64,000 nucleotides of DNA from Kribbella amoyensis (lineage in GTDB: Bacteria > Actinomycetota > Actinomycetes > Propionibacteriales > Kribbellaceae): assembly GCF_007828865.1 (NCBI RefSeq), contig NZ_VIVK01000001.1, positions 868,001 to 932,000 on the forward strand. The letters are read 5' to 3'. A model generated the notes under the pieces. That model was not told the origin of the DNA, did not search any database, and worked only from the letters and a program-made list of their open reading frames with translations. Shown piece by piece: positions 1 through 7,894 of this stretch; within the stretch, counting starts at the first letter, position 1, and each line of letters begins with the position of its first letter. The translations under genes and the position numbers were made by a program.

Positions 1-183
1 CACCTTGGCGACCACCGGGTTCCGGATGTCCGCGCGGACGAACCGGACCCGGCCGAGCTCGGCCCGGGGTGGGACCACGTCGATCCCGATCACCGTGTCG
101 ATGGCGGGGTCGGCGGCCAGCTTCCGGGCACACCGAGCACCGGCGTCCCGGGAGACGCCGGTCACCATCACCACCTGCGCCAC
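1..183 (-). CDS. NAD-dependent epimerase/dehydratase, N-terminal part (cut by window edge)
   Basis: The first 61 codons are visible from a GTG start at 183. The protein opens with a Rossmann nucleotide-binding segment (VMVTGVSRDAGARCARKLA) and then an acidic strand end (VIGIDVV), as in extended SDR sugar epimerases. It lies just downstream of the AURKAIC-type gene on the same strand, matching the actinobacterial order in which a galE2-like epimerase follows that small gene. The family acts on nucleotide sugars or similar substrates with NAD(P) in the cytoplasm. Substrate and catalytic residues lie outside the window. Family call is firm; galE2 orthology is inferred from position. Confidence 0.8.
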   Translation of the reverse strand, partial: MAQVVMVTGVSRDAGARCARKLAADPAIDTVIGIDVVPPRAELGRVRFVRADIRNPVVAKV

Positions 184-256
184 GAGTCAACCCCCAGCCA
201 GACAGCAACCCCGTACGTCGCCGCCCCGCGCGAGCGCGCCGGAGCGGCGGAAGTGC

Positions 257-358
257 TTACTTGCCGAGCTTGCGGCGCTGCACCCGCGTCTTCTTGAGCA
301 GCTTGCGGTGCTTCTTCTTCGCCATCCGCTTACGGCGCTTCTTGATAACCGAACCCAC
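257..358 (-). CDS. 33-residue Lys/Arg-rich AURKAIC-type small protein
   Basis: A GTG start at 358 follows a GGAAGG Shine-Dalgarno and opens a 33-residue protein made largely of Lys and Arg. It begins [19 protein letters not shown] and ends RRKLGK. This is the conserved actinobacterial mini-protein named for its similarity to the C-terminal tail of human Aurora kinase A interacting protein. It resembles Rv0500B and is thought to be associated with the small ribosomal subunit. The neighbouring epimerase and the excisionase-type HTH gene 4.3 kb away are its usual partners. The gene is short enough to be missed by length-filtered gene callers. Confidence 0.9.
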   Translation of the reverse strand: MGSVIKKRRKRMAKKKHRKLLKKTRVQRRKLGK

Positions 359-454
359 TGTGGACCTTCCAAACATTAAGAGAGCGTCGGCAAAGCCTAC
401 CCGTTCACCCGCTGACCCGCCTAAAGCGGTCTGGTCAGGGGTAGGAAGGACAGC

Positions 455-1129
455 ATGACAGCCCGGTACAACGGAGTCGCCGACTGGTACGCCGCCCGCA
501 CCACCGACTGGGCCGAGCACAACCGGACCGAGGTGGTGGACCTGCTCGGCCCGGGCGACGGCCGGCTGACCCTCGACCTCGGTTGCGGCAACGGCAACTA
601 CTTCGACATCGTCCGCGGCACCGGCCGCCGGGTGATCGGGCTCGACCGGTCCGCCGACCAGCTCCGGATCGCCCGCGACCGCCGGCTCGGCCGGACCGAC
701 CCGGTGCCGCTGGTGGAGGGCGACTCGGCGCGGTTGCCGTTCGCCGATGCGAGCTTCGACGACGTTCTCACGCTGTGGATCTCCACCGACCTGGACGACA
801 TCCTCGGCACGTTGCGCGAGATCGCCCGGTTGCTCAAGCCCGGCGGGGCCTTCTACTTCTACGGCGTCCACCCGTGCTTCAACGGACCACACAGCGAGTA
901 CCTCGAGGACGGGAGCCGGGTCGTGCACCCGACGTACTCGATCGCGGACTGGCACCAACCGCAGCCGTGGTGGGCCGACGACGGCATCCGCGTCACGGTC
1001 GGGATGCGGCACACCCCGCTCGCCGTCCTGCTGAACGGATTCGTCGACGCCGGCCTGACCCTCGAACACTTCGCCGAGCCCTCGACGATGCCGGTCCCGC
1101 ACACCCTCGCGATCCGCGCCCGCCGCTGA
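455..1129 (+). CDS. Class I SAM-dependent methyltransferase
   Basis: This 224-residue protein has the class I methyltransferase fold. Motif I is [12 protein letters not shown] near residues 40-50, the acidic end of strand 2 is IGLDRS, and a later segment [15 protein letters not shown] matches the post-strand-5 region of Methyltransf_11 proteins. The family transfers a methyl group from S-adenosylmethionine to a small molecule; the acceptor cannot be predicted. ATG at 455 follows GGAAGG at a normal distance. It is transcribed away from the AURKAIC-type gene and converges on the GNAT gene. Confidence 0.88.
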   Translation: MTARYNGVADWYAARTTDWAEHNRTEVVDLLGPGDGRLTLDLGCGNGNYFDIVRGTGRRVIGLDRSADQLRIARDRRLGRTDPVPLVEGDSARLPFADASFDDVLTLWISTDLDDILGTLREIARLLKPGGAFYFYGVHPCFNGPHSEYLEDGSRVVHPTYSIADWHQPQPWWADDGIRVTVGMRHTPLAVLLNGFVDAGLTLEHFAEPSTMPVPHTLAIRARR

Positions 1130-1149
1130 TCGGCACCACCTCGGCAGAG

Positions 1150-1668
1150 CTACCCGAGGTGCTCCCAGGTCAGCAGGGTCAACTCGCGCCCCTTGTCGGT
1201 GACCTGCGTCGCCGGCACGTCGGCCGGCCGGTAGCCGCTGCGCCGTGCGACCGACGAGCTGGCGTCGTTGTCCGGCTCGATCTCCAGGATCACCCGCGGT
1301 AACCCGAGCACCTCGTGTGCGTACTTCGTCAGCACCCCCAACGCGCGGACGGCCAGGCCCTGACCCCGGTACGCCGGGCCGACCGCGTACCCGAGAGCGG
1401 CGGTCTTGCCGTTCAGCATGACCTCACCGAGCGGGCGGCCGCCGTCGGTCGTGATCGCGAGGTGGATCCGGCCGTTGTCGGTGTGCGCGGCGTCGTAGTA
1501 CGCCTGCGCCGCGTCCAGGTCGAACGGTGACCGCAACGGCGTCCAGTACGCGACCTCGGGGTTGTCGAACAGGTCGCTCATCGCCACCAGGTCGCCACGC
1601 TCCCACTCCCGCAGGACCAGTCCGTCGCCCTCCAGCCGCAGCGGCGGCTCGCCGTACTTGATCACCAT
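1150..1668 (-). CDS. GNAT family N-acetyltransferase
   Basis: A 172-residue protein of the RimJ/RimL-like GNAT type. It begins [18 protein letters not shown], has a central beta-strand [20 protein letters not shown] that carries the acetyl-CoA pyrophosphate-binding R/QGxGxA signature (here RGQGLA), and ends with the usual [15 protein letters not shown] segment. Such enzymes acetylate small amines or protein N-termini using acetyl-CoA. The ATG at 1668 follows GGGGAG. It sits 44 nt downstream of the SARP gene on the same strand and may be cotranscribed with it. The substrate is unknown. Confidence 0.87.
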   Translation of the reverse strand: MVIKYGEPPLRLEGDGLVLREWERGDLVAMSDLFDNPEVAYWTPLRSPFDLDAAQAYYDAAHTDNGRIHLAITTDGGRPLGEVMLNGKTAALGYAVGPAYRGQGLAVRALGVLTKYAHEVLGLPRVILEIEPDNDASSSVARRSGYRPADVPATQVTDKGRELTLLTWEHLG

Positions 1669-1712
1669 GCTCCCCAGTCTCCACCACCCCACCGACAACC
1701 GGGGGCCGCACG

Positions 1713-3629
1713 TCACCCCAGCTCCGCCAGCCGATCCGCGACCGGACCGAACGTGACCAGCCCGCTCCCCGCCCCGGCGAGCTCCCCGGCCGCCGGAGTC
1801 AGCGCGTCCCGGCACGTCCGCATCACCGCTTGGTTGCCCAGGGCAATCGCTGCCCCGGCGGTCAGGGACCACATCGCCTCTTGCAACAGATCCCGCGGCG
1901 GCGCTGGGATCCGGTCCAGCGCATCGGCCGCCGCCGGCCGACGACCTTCGCCCAGCAAGACCAACGGCGTCACCCACGGAAGGTACGGACCATAGTCGTC
2001 GGCAACGGCAGGAAGCCCCGATCGCAACCGCACAGAGAGCAACGCCAACGGCAGCAAACCCCCTTGCAGGCCAGGCATTCCGGCTCCCGCGAGCTTTCCA
2101 GCGGCAGCGCGGTACGCGGTCTCGACCTCGTCGCGCGGAGCGCTGGAAGCGGCGAGTCGCAGCCCGCGGTACCACTCGGTGAAGACCCCGACCAACGGCA
2201 ACTCGTGCCGCGCGGCCAACCGATCGACGGCCTCGGCCTGCGCGTCGGCCGAGGAGAAATCCGCCAACGCGCTCAGCGCCTGGACTCGGATCAGCCGGCC
2301 GAGCACCTCGAACGTGACCAGCCCGTGCCGCGTCGAGAGGTCGATCAACTCCACGCCGAGTGCATCGCGTTCCGGTGCGAGCCCGGTGCGCTGGAACGTT
2401 TGCATGAACACCCCGTTCAGGACGAACGCGCGCAGCCCTGGTTCGTCCAGGTCCCGGGTCAGCTCCTCGGCCTCGCGCGCCGCCTCCGGACCACGGGACG
2501 CCCTGGTACCGCGCGACTCCAGCGCGATCGTGGTCAGCAACCGCGCCCGCGTCGCCGGACTCGCCGAGGTCGGCAACGCGGCCAGGGCGCGTTCGGCCGC
2601 AGCCACCACGCCGGCCGCCTGCTCCTCGTCGTCCGACCGCGTCCAGATCGCCGGGACGTCGTACGCCCCGATCACCCGCGCGGTCAGCTCCGTGTCGCCC
2701 AGTTCCTCGGCCGCGGAGATCGCCGCGAGCCGCTGCTGCCGAGCCGCTTCGAGTCCGCCACCACCGGTGACCGCGAGGCTGCGCAGCAGACCGACCGACG
2801 ACTCCAGCCGCGCCCGGGCTCCCACCGTCCGGTCGTACGCGGCGACCGCGCGGGCCCACACCTCGTCGGCCGGGTCCAGCTGCTCGGTCTGCCGGAGGAT
2901 GTCCGTCTCGAGCCGGCGAAGCCCCGGACCCGGATCCACGCCCAACTGCTCGACCAGCAACGTGCGGGCGCGCCGCAGTACGGCAAGTGCGTCGCCCTGC
3001 CGATCGGAGCGGTACAGCGCGAGCGCGAGCAGACGCCAGGCATCCTCACGCCACGGGTGTTCGATGACGTGCGCATCCAGATCCGCGACCACCTCGGCGG
3101 TCCGGCCGAGCGCGAGCCGCGCCTCCGCCCTCTGCTCGACCGCGCGCAACCGGAGCTCCGACAACCGTGACCGCTCGGCCATCGCCCAATCGGCCTCACC
3201 GAGCTCCGCGTACGCCGGACCGCGCCACCACCCGAGCGCCTCGGTCAGCCGCTCATCCGTCTGCGCCGGCGGCAGCGTGGCAACGGCATCCACGACTCGC
3301 TCGAACCGCCAGGCGTCCACGTCGTCGGGTCCGGCGTGCAGGGCGTACCCGGGTCCTTCCGTGACCAGCACCTGCGCCTTCTTCCGGGCCTCGCGGTCCG
3401 GCTCCAGGCCACGGCGCAACGCGGCGACGAACGTCCGGACCGCGCTCACTCCCCCGGCCGGCGGGTCGCTCCACAGGTCGTCCACCAGCAGGCCGACCGG
3501 GACCACCCGGCCGCGGGCGACGATCAGCCGGGCCAGCACCGCGCGATGCCGGGGACCCTTCAGCCCGACCACGTACCCATTGTTGTCCCAGGCAACCACC
3601 GGGCCGAGGACCCCGAAGCGCACCCGCAT
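1713..3629 (-). CDS. SARP/AfsR-type transcriptional regulator with BTAD domain
   Basis: This 638-residue regulator starts with an OmpR-like winged-helix DNA-binding domain (about residues 1-90; RFGVLGPVVAW, GYALHA) followed by a bacterial transcriptional activation domain (about 95-245; EDAWRLLALALYRSDRQGDAL, LGVDPGPGLRRLE). The rest is helical and TPR-like. I see no Walker A, so it is not a full-length AfsR with an NB-ARC ATPase. SARPs activate transcription from direct heptamer repeats. No secondary-metabolite cluster surrounds it; the clearest candidate target is the divergent hydrolase gene. There is no Shine-Dalgarno, and TACGGT lies 6 nt upstream of ATG, consistent with a leaderless transcript. 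Confidence 0.85.
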   Translation of the reverse strand: MRVRFGVLGPVVAWDNNGYVVGLKGPRHRAVLARLIVARGRVVPVGLLVDDLWSDPPAGGVSAVRTFVAALRRGLEPDREARKKAQVLVTEGPGYALHAGPDDVDAWRFERVVDAVATLPPAQTDERLTEALGWWRGPAYAELGEADWAMAERSRLSELRLRAVEQRAEARLALGRTAEVVADLDAHVIEHPWREDAWRLLALALYRSDRQGDALAVLRRARTLLVEQLGVDPGPGLRRLETDILRQTEQLDPADEVWARAVAAYDRTVGARARLESSVGLLRSLAVTGGGGLEAARQQRLAAISAAEELGDTELTARVIGAYDVPAIWTRSDDEEQAAGVVAAAERALAALPTSASPATRARLLTTIALESRGTRASRGPEAAREAEELTRDLDEPGLRAFVLNGVFMQTFQRTGLAPERDALGVELIDLSTRHGLVTFEVLGRLIRVQALSALADFSSADAQAEAVDRLAARHELPLVGVFTEWYRGLRLAASSAPRDEVETAYRAAAGKLAGAGMPGLQGGLLPLALLSVRLRSGLPAVADDYGPYLPWVTPLVLLGEGRRPAAADALDRIPAPPRDLLQEAMWSLTAGAAIALGNQAVMRTCRDALTPAAGELAGAGSGLVTFGPVADRLAELG

Positions 3630-3635
3630 GGCGCC

Positions 3636-3661
3636 ACCGTAGCGCTCATCGAATGCTCATC
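3636..3661. promoter_or_regulatory. Candidate SARP operator (heptamer direct repeat) and -10 element
   Basis: Two identical heptamers GCTCATC at 3644-3650 and 3655-3661 are separated by 4 bp, an 11-bp period. This is the architecture SARP proteins are known to bind. They lie between the SARP gene and the divergent hydrolase. On the minus strand, TACGGT (3641-3636) stands 6 nt before the SARP start codon and could be its -10. Whether the repeats serve autoregulation or hydrolase activation is open: they sit only 2 bp from the minus-strand -10, and I see no strong plus-strand -10. Confidence 0.5.
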
Positions 3662-3720
3662 GGCGCACGGCACCGTGAGGGCCGACGGAATCTCCAGAAG
3701 TTCTGCCCGAAAGGACGACG

Positions 3721-4593
3721 ATGAACCTCCCAGGATTCGAGCTGCGCCGGCTGCCCGGGGCGGACGGGATCACGATGACGGCAGCGGTCGGCGGCGAGGG
3801 CAGCCCGATCGTGCTGCTGCACGGGTTCCCGCAGACGCACCTGATGTGGCGGCACGTCGCGGCCGACCTGGCCGCGGACCACACGGTGATCTGCCCCGAC
3901 CTGCGCGGGTACGGCGCGAGCGACAAGCCTGCCGAGAACGGTCCTACGACATACTCGAAGCGGACGATGGCGAACGACGTGGTCGCGCTGGCGGCCTCCC
4001 TCGGGTACGACCGGTTCGCGCTGGCCGGGCACGACCGGGGCGCGTTGGTCGCGATCCGCACCGGACTGGACCACCCCGACAAGGTCACTCACCTGGCCAG
4101 CCTGGACGTGCTTCCCACGCTCGACATGTGGTCGGTGATGCACGGGACCAGCGCCGCGGTCGGCTTCCACCTGTACCTGATGGCGCAGGCACCCGGCCTG
4201 CCCGAGCAGCTGATCGGGGCGAGCGCGGACGCGTTCTTCGGGTACTTCCTCGACCTGTGGACCAACGACCCGGCCGCGATCCCGGCCGACGTCCGCGCCG
4301 AGTACCTGGCCGCATGCCGGGCCGCCGTACCGTCGATCGTCGCCGACTATCGGGCGTCGGCCGGGATCGATGTCGAGCACGACCAGGCCGACCGGGACGC
4401 GGGGAACCGGCTGCGGATGCCGGTCACCGTGATTCAGCAGGACTGGGGCGCCGCCCTCGGATTCGACGCGGCCGCGCTCTGGTCCAGGTGGGCCGCGGAC
4501 CTCGACCACCGGACCGCCACCGCGGGCCACTTCCTGGCCGAAGAGGCGCCGGAACTGGTCACCAAGGCGCTCCGGGACCTGCTGGCCCGATAA
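3721..4593 (+). CDS. Alpha/beta hydrolase, haloacetate dehalogenase/epoxide hydrolase-like
   Basis: A 290-residue alpha/beta hydrolase. The oxyanion-hole segment is VLLHGFPQTHLMW, then CPDLRGYGASDKP, and the nucleophile elbow is GHDRGA. The nucleophile is therefore Asp, as in haloalkane/haloacetate dehalogenases and epoxide hydrolases, rather than Ser. The catalytic His is probably in TAGHFLAEEAPE near the C-terminus. This points to hydrolysis of C-halogen or epoxide bonds, but the substrate cannot be assigned. ATG at 3721 follows AAAGGA. The gene is divergent from the SARP gene, which may control it. Confidence 0.87.
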   Translation: MNLPGFELRRLPGADGITMTAAVGGEGSPIVLLHGFPQTHLMWRHVAADLAADHTVICPDLRGYGASDKPAENGPTTYSKRTMANDVVALAASLGYDRFALAGHDRGALVAIRTGLDHPDKVTHLASLDVLPTLDMWSVMHGTSAAVGFHLYLMAQAPGLPEQLIGASADAFFGYFLDLWTNDPAAIPADVRAEYLAACRAAVPSIVADYRASAGIDVEHDQADRDAGNRLRMPVTVIQQDWGAALGFDAAALWSRWAADLDHRTATAGHFLAEEAPELVTKALRDLLAR

Positions 4594-4642
4594 CAATGGC
4601 TTGATAGTTGCCGCGTCAGGAATATCCCTGCCGGACAAGGCG

Positions 4643-4673
4643 AAGCGGCCGGTCCCGAAGGATCCGGCCGCTT
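4643..4673. terminator. Bidirectional hairpin between convergent genes
   Basis: A perfect 10-bp inverted repeat (AAGCGGCCGG at 4643-4652, CCGGCCGCTT at 4664-4673) with an 11-nt loop lies between the hydrolase stop and the stop of the converging HTH gene. It lacks a long T-run, as is common in high-GC actinobacteria. Confidence 0.7.
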
Positions 4674-4686
4674 GACCTTCTCGTGG

Positions 4687-4902
4687 TTATCCGGCCTGGA
4701 AGAAGGCGCCCTTGAGGTAGTCGTGCACGGCGTCCTCCGAAACCCGGAACGACCGACCCACCCGCACCGCGGGCAGCTCTCCGGAGTGCACCAACCGGTA
4801 CACCGTCATCTTGGACACGCGCATGGCCGTGGCGACTTCCGCCACGGTCAGGAACTTCACCTCGGCGAGCGGCTGCTCACCACCGGACTTCTTTGATGCC
4901 AT
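4687..4902 (-). CDS. Excisionase-family (MerR-like) small HTH DNA-binding protein
   Basis: A 71-residue protein with the single winged-helix HTH of the excisionase group: FLTVAEVATAMRVSKMTVYRLVHSGELP followed by the wing VRVGRSFRVSEDAVHDYL. Basic residues precede the HTH and a short hydrophobic tail (KGAFFQAG) ends it. Position and sequence match Rv0500A, which lies between proC and the AURKAIC gene in mycobacteria, and the broader BldC-like family of developmental regulators in Streptomyces. Likely a nucleoid-associated or transcription factor binding direct repeats. The ATG at 4902 is supported by the conserved length. Confidence 0.88.
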   Translation of the reverse strand: MASKKSGGEQPLAEVKFLTVAEVATAMRVSKMTVYRLVHSGELPAVRVGRSFRVSEDAVHDYLKGAFFQAG

Positions 4903-5020
4903 TGCGCACCGCACTTCCAGCACGGATCGTGCGCCGGCTTCCCCTCCGGCACCTCCGTCCGCGCATACCACGAGCGTAGTGGCTGTTGGTACGAATGGGA
5001 AAGAGGGTGTCTGGTGTGAC

Positions 5021-6196
5021 TCAGTACGACGGGTCGAGGCCGAGCAGCGGGAAGCTGGCGTCCCGGGTCGCCTTGATCGAGCGGTCCAGCCAGGTATCGG
5101 GGTTGTAGCCGGTGGACCAGTCCACATAGGCCGCGTCCCGGCCGTCGGTCATCCGCAGCGGCGCGACCCGCGCGTACCGGATCCGCACGTCCTCGCGCCA
5201 CCCCGCGGGCACCTCCGTCTCGGGGGCGAGCGGATGCCCGGCGACGATCGCGAGCAGGTGCGTCCAGGCCCGCGGCACCACGTCGACGACCGCGTAACCA
5301 CCGCCGCCCGTCGCCACCCACTTGCCGCCGCACACCTCGTGCGCGAGATCGTGCAGTGCCGAGTACGCCGCGCGCTGGCCGTCGACCGTCTTCGTCAGGT
5401 GCGCGAGCGGATCCTCCACGTGCGAGTCGCACCCGTGTTGCGTCACCAGGACGTCCGGCCGGAACGCCTTCACCACGTCCGGCACGATCGCGTGGAACGC
5501 GCGCAACCACCCGGCGTCCCCGGTCCCCGGCGGGAGTGGGACGTTCACGGCGGTCCCTTCGGCGCCGGGTCCACCGGTCTCGCCGGCGGTCCCCGTCCCC
5601 GGGAACAGCGTCGTCGGCGACTCGTGCAGGCTCACGGTCAGTACCCGCGGGTCGTTGTAGAAGACGGTCTGGACGCCGTCACCGTGGTGCACGTCGACAT
5701 CGACGTACGCGACCCGCTCCGCGCCGTGGTCGAGCAGCCACTGGATCGCGATCGCGGGGTCGTTGTAGACGCAGAATCCGCTGGCCAGCGAGGGCATCGC
5801 GTGGTGCAGCCCGCCGGAGATGTTGGCGGCGTGCAGCACGTCGCCCTCCCACACGGCCCGCGCGGCCTCGACCGACGCGCCGACCACGTGCGCGGAGGCC
5901 TCGTGCATCTGGCGGAAGCAGTACGTGTCGTCGGTCCCGAGCCCGTGCTCCAGATCGGGGACGTCCGGGTCGTCGCCGGCCCGCTTCACGGCGGCGATGT
6001 ACTCGGCGGTGTGTACGGTCCCGAGCAACGCGTCGTCGGCGACCGGGGCCGGCACGATCTTCAGCTGGTCCAGCACCCCGAGCTCCCGGGCGAGGCGAAC
6101 GGTCAGCTCGACCCGGACCGGACTCATCGGGTGCCCGTGGCCGAAGTCGTAAGCCGTCAATCCCTCGTCGAAGACCAGCATCGCCTCACCACTCAT
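5021..6196 (-). CDS. acuC: Acetoin utilization protein AcuC-like class I deacetylase
   Basis: A 391-residue protein of the histone-deacetylase superfamily. Characteristic segments run in order: FGHGHPMSPVRVELT near the N-terminus, ISGGLHHAMPSLASGFCVYND, the metal-binding strand YVDVDVHHGDGVQ, TVSLHESPTTLFPGTG, and a C-terminal TGGGGYAVVDVVPRAW. The His-His pair and the Asp/His zinc ligands are present, so it should be an active Zn-dependent deacetylase. In Bacillus, AcuC deacetylates acetyl-CoA synthetase; in Actinobacteria the targets are less clear. The internal ATG at 6196 was chosen because homology starts there. Confidence 0.9.
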   Translation of the reverse strand: MSGEAMLVFDEGLTAYDFGHGHPMSPVRVELTVRLARELGVLDQLKIVPAPVADDALLGTVHTAEYIAAVKRAGDDPDVPDLEHGLGTDDTYCFRQMHEASAHVVGASVEAARAVWEGDVLHAANISGGLHHAMPSLASGFCVYNDPAIAIQWLLDHGAERVAYVDVDVHHGDGVQTVFYNDPRVLTVSLHESPTTLFPGTGTAGETGGPGAEGTAVNVPLPPGTGDAGWLRAFHAIVPDVVKAFRPDVLVTQHGCDSHVEDPLAHLTKTVDGQRAAYSALHDLAHEVCGGKWVATGGGGYAVVDVVPRAWTHLLAIVAGHPLAPETEVPAGWREDVRIRYARVAPLRMTDGRDAAYVDWSTGYNPDTWLDRSIKATRDASFPLLGLDPSY

Positions 6197-6294
6197 GCCC
6201 CGACCATAGCCCGCACCACCCGAACCCGCCCCGCCCAGACGGCCGCCCTGGACACCCGGACCACCCTCGTCAACAACCGTTGACCGAGAAGACA

Positions 6295-6328
6295 AAAGGC
6301 CGGTCGAGGGGATTCCTCGCCGGCCTTT
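6295..6328 (-). terminator. Intrinsic terminator after the amphi-Trp gene
   Basis: AAAGGCCGG (6295-6303) and CGAGG (6305-6309) pair with CCTCG (6315-6319) and CCGGCCTTT (6320-6328), with one bulged T. On the minus strand the hairpin is followed by a T-rich tract (TTTTGTCTTCT), so it should end the transcript of the gene stopping at 6343 and shield acuC. Confidence 0.8.
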
Positions 6329-6342
6329 GGGGGTGAACAGGG

Positions 6343-6594
6343 TCAGACTTCGGCCTCGTCGTCGTCGGCTTCCTCGGCGTCCGCCAGGCTCCACTTCAGC
6401 TGGAACTCGACCTCTTCCTCGGAGTCGCCGCGCTCGTGCTCCACACTGATCTGCGCGTTCCGCGGCACGGTGAACCGCTCGCCCGCGATCTGGATCCGGA
6501 ACGGCTTGCCCGACTCCAGCGCGTCCGCGAGCCGCCGCAGCTTGGCCGCGAACTCGGGAACCGAATAGTTGCGCTCGACATCTCGCTCACTCAT
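6343..6594 (-). CDS. Amphi-Trp domain protein
   Basis: An 83-residue acidic protein with the amphi-Trp pattern: YSVPEFAAKLRRLADALESGKPFRIQIAGERFTVP, then an acidic tail ending KWSLADAEEADDDEAEV. The domain is named for an amphipathic helix plus a conserved Trp (here in QLKWSL). It is widespread in Actinobacteria and archaea with no established role. ATG is at 6594. It is divergent from the trpS leader; only 75 bp separate the two starts, so their promoters must overlap. Confidence 0.8.
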   Translation of the reverse strand: MSERDVERNYSVPEFAAKLRRLADALESGKPFRIQIAGERFTVPRNAQISVEHERGDSEEEVEFQLKWSLADAEEADDDEAEV

Positions 6595-6657
6595 GCGCCC
6601 GATCCTCCCAGCCACCGGGGTCGCACCCCGTACTGGCGCCCCCCGGCCGGCGCCAGG

Positions 6658-6669
6658 TACCGTGGCAGC
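6658..6669 (+). promoter_or_regulatory. Candidate -10 for a leaderless trp leader transcript
   Basis: TACCGT at 6658-6663 stands 6 nt before the GTG of the leader peptide, and no Shine-Dalgarno precedes that codon. This spacing would place the transcription start at the GTG itself. No good -35 is visible, so the call is tentative. Confidence 0.35.
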
Positions 6670-6708
6670 GTGAACCAGCAGACCTTGCAGCTGTGGTGGG
6701 CCGCCTGA
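6670..6708 (+). CDS. trpL: trp leader peptide (12 residues, tandem Trp codons)
   Basis: GTG starts a 12-residue reading frame, MNQQTLQLWWAA, with two adjacent TGG codons at 6694-6699. It is followed by an attenuator hairpin and then trpS. Two Trp residues in a 12-residue peptide is the classical sign of ribosome-mediated attenuation: when charged tRNA-Trp is scarce the ribosome stalls on the TGG pair. There is no Shine-Dalgarno, so translation probably begins at the 5' end of a leaderless mRNA. Confidence 0.85.
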   Translation: MNQQTLQLWWAA

Positions 6709-6768
6709 CGGCGGACCCGCAGCGTTCACACGCACCCCAGGCCGCCTTGCCGAGGCGGCCTTTTTGTT
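6700..6768 (+). promoter_or_regulatory. Transcription attenuator controlling trpS
   Basis: Four pairing segments can be drawn. Segment 1 (CCGCC, 6701-6705, inside the Ala-Ala codons of the leader) can pair with segment 2 (GGCGG, 6710-6714). Segment 2 can instead pair with segment 3 (CCGCC, 6742-6746). Segment 3 lies in the 5' arm of the terminator: AGGCCGCCT (6739-6747) pairs perfectly with AGGCGGCCT (6753-6761) over a 5-nt loop, followed by TTTTGTTTG. A ribosome stalled at the TGG codons would cover segment 1 and free segment 2 to break the terminator. Confidence 0.85.
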
Positions 6769-6807
6769 TGTCCTCGGTGGGGCCCGACACCGACAAGGAC
6801 CACTGCC

Positions 6808-7806
6808 ATGACCACCCTCTCGGGCATCACCCCGTCCGGCCGGCTGACGCTCGGCAACCACCTCGGCGCGCTCCGGCGGTTCACCGATCCGGACGGCTTC
6901 TACTTCGTCGCGAACCTGCACGCGATGACCACGAAACACGACCCGCGAAGACTCGCCGCCCTCACCCGGGAGACCGCGACCCTGATGCTCGCGGCCGGCC
7001 TCCCACCGGGCACGGTCTTCGTCCAGTCCGACGTCCCGGCGCACGCGCAACTGGCGTACCTGCTGGAGTGCACCTCGTACGTCGGTGAGCTGTCCCGGAT
7101 GATCCAGTACAAGGAGAAGGGCCGGGGCCGGCCGATGACCCGGGCGTCGTTGTTCACGTATCCGTGTCTGATGGCGGCCGACATCCTGTTGTACGGCACG
7201 GATCGCGTCCCGGTCGGCGGTGACCAGGACCAGCACGTCGAACTGGCCCGCGACGTGGCGATCCGGTTCAACCGCGAGTACGGCGAGACGTTCGTCGTGC
7301 CGCGGCTGGACAAGGCGGCGCTGGCGATGCGAGTCAAGGACCTGGCGAATCCGCGGACCAAGATGAGCAAGTCGGACGAGGACAACGCGGTCGGCACGAT
7401 CCGGCTGCTCGACCCGGCCGACGTGATCCGCCGGCAGATCATGCGGGCGGTGACCGATTCGGGGTCCGAGGTCCGGCACGACGACGTGATGAAGCCCGGT
7501 GTGACGAATCTGCTGGAGATCCTCGCAGCGTGTACGGACGGGGACCCGGTAGCGCTCGCGGACGCGTACACGACGTACGGCGCGCTGAAGAAGGACGTGG
7601 CAGACGCGGTGCTGGCCGTCATCGAGCCACTGCAGAAGCAGTACGCCGTCCTGGCCGGGGAGCCCGGCGCCGTGGACGCGATGTTGGCGCAAGGACGGGA
7701 CCGCGCGATCGAGGCGAGTGCTCCGCGTCTGCGGGCCGCGGTCGAGGCGATGGGGCTGGCCGGAAGCCGGGGCGACGTGGTCGCGCTGGAGCCCGTGGCC
7801 GGTTGA
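6808..7806 (+). CDS. trpS: Tryptophanyl-tRNA synthetase
   Basis: This 332-residue class Ic synthetase charges tRNA-Trp. The N-terminal HIGH-equivalent lies in SGRLTLGNHLG (residues 10-20), and KMSKS is at 185-189. Length is normal for bacterial TrpRS. ATG at 6808 lies 100 nt after the leader stop codon. Expression should respond to charged tRNA-Trp through the attenuator. As I recall, Streptomyces coelicolor has an auxiliary, indolmycin-resistant TrpRS controlled by such a leader, encoded in a similar region near proC; this gene could be its counterpart. Whether a second, housekeeping trpS exists cannot be seen here. Confidence 0.95.
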   Translation: MTTLSGITPSGRLTLGNHLGALRRFTDPDGFYFVANLHAMTTKHDPRRLAALTRETATLMLAAGLPPGTVFVQSDVPAHAQLAYLLECTSYVGELSRMIQYKEKGRGRPMTRASLFTYPCLMAADILLYGTDRVPVGGDQDQHVELARDVAIRFNREYGETFVVPRLDKAALAMRVKDLANPRTKMSKSDEDNAVGTIRLLDPADVIRRQIMRAVTDSGSEVRHDDVMKPGVTNLLEILAACTDGDPVALADAYTTYGALKKDVADAVLAVIEPLQKQYAVLAGEPGAVDAMLAQGRDRAIEASAPRLRAAVEAMGLAGSRGDVVALEPVAG

Positions 7807-7894
7807 AGAGGCCTGGTTGACCGGGGAGTCTCGGCCGACGAGACGGTAGGGCGGGGTGGTTTGGCGGGGGCGCGGGTTTGGCAGGATCGAGCGG

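Noticed and set aside
1669..2859. N-terminal extension of the GNAT frame up to 2859
   Set aside because: The extension lies out of phase inside the SARP gene; homology and a Shine-Dalgarno place the true start at 1668.
1713..4593. Secondary-metabolite gene cluster around the SARP gene
   Set aside because: Neighbours are a GNAT, a methyltransferase and a hydrolase; no synthase, carrier protein or export set is present. The FabH-like gene is 37 kb away.
6595..6807. T-box riboswitch upstream of trpS
   Set aside because: No T-box consensus or specifier loop is visible; the leader peptide with tandem TGG explains the terminator.
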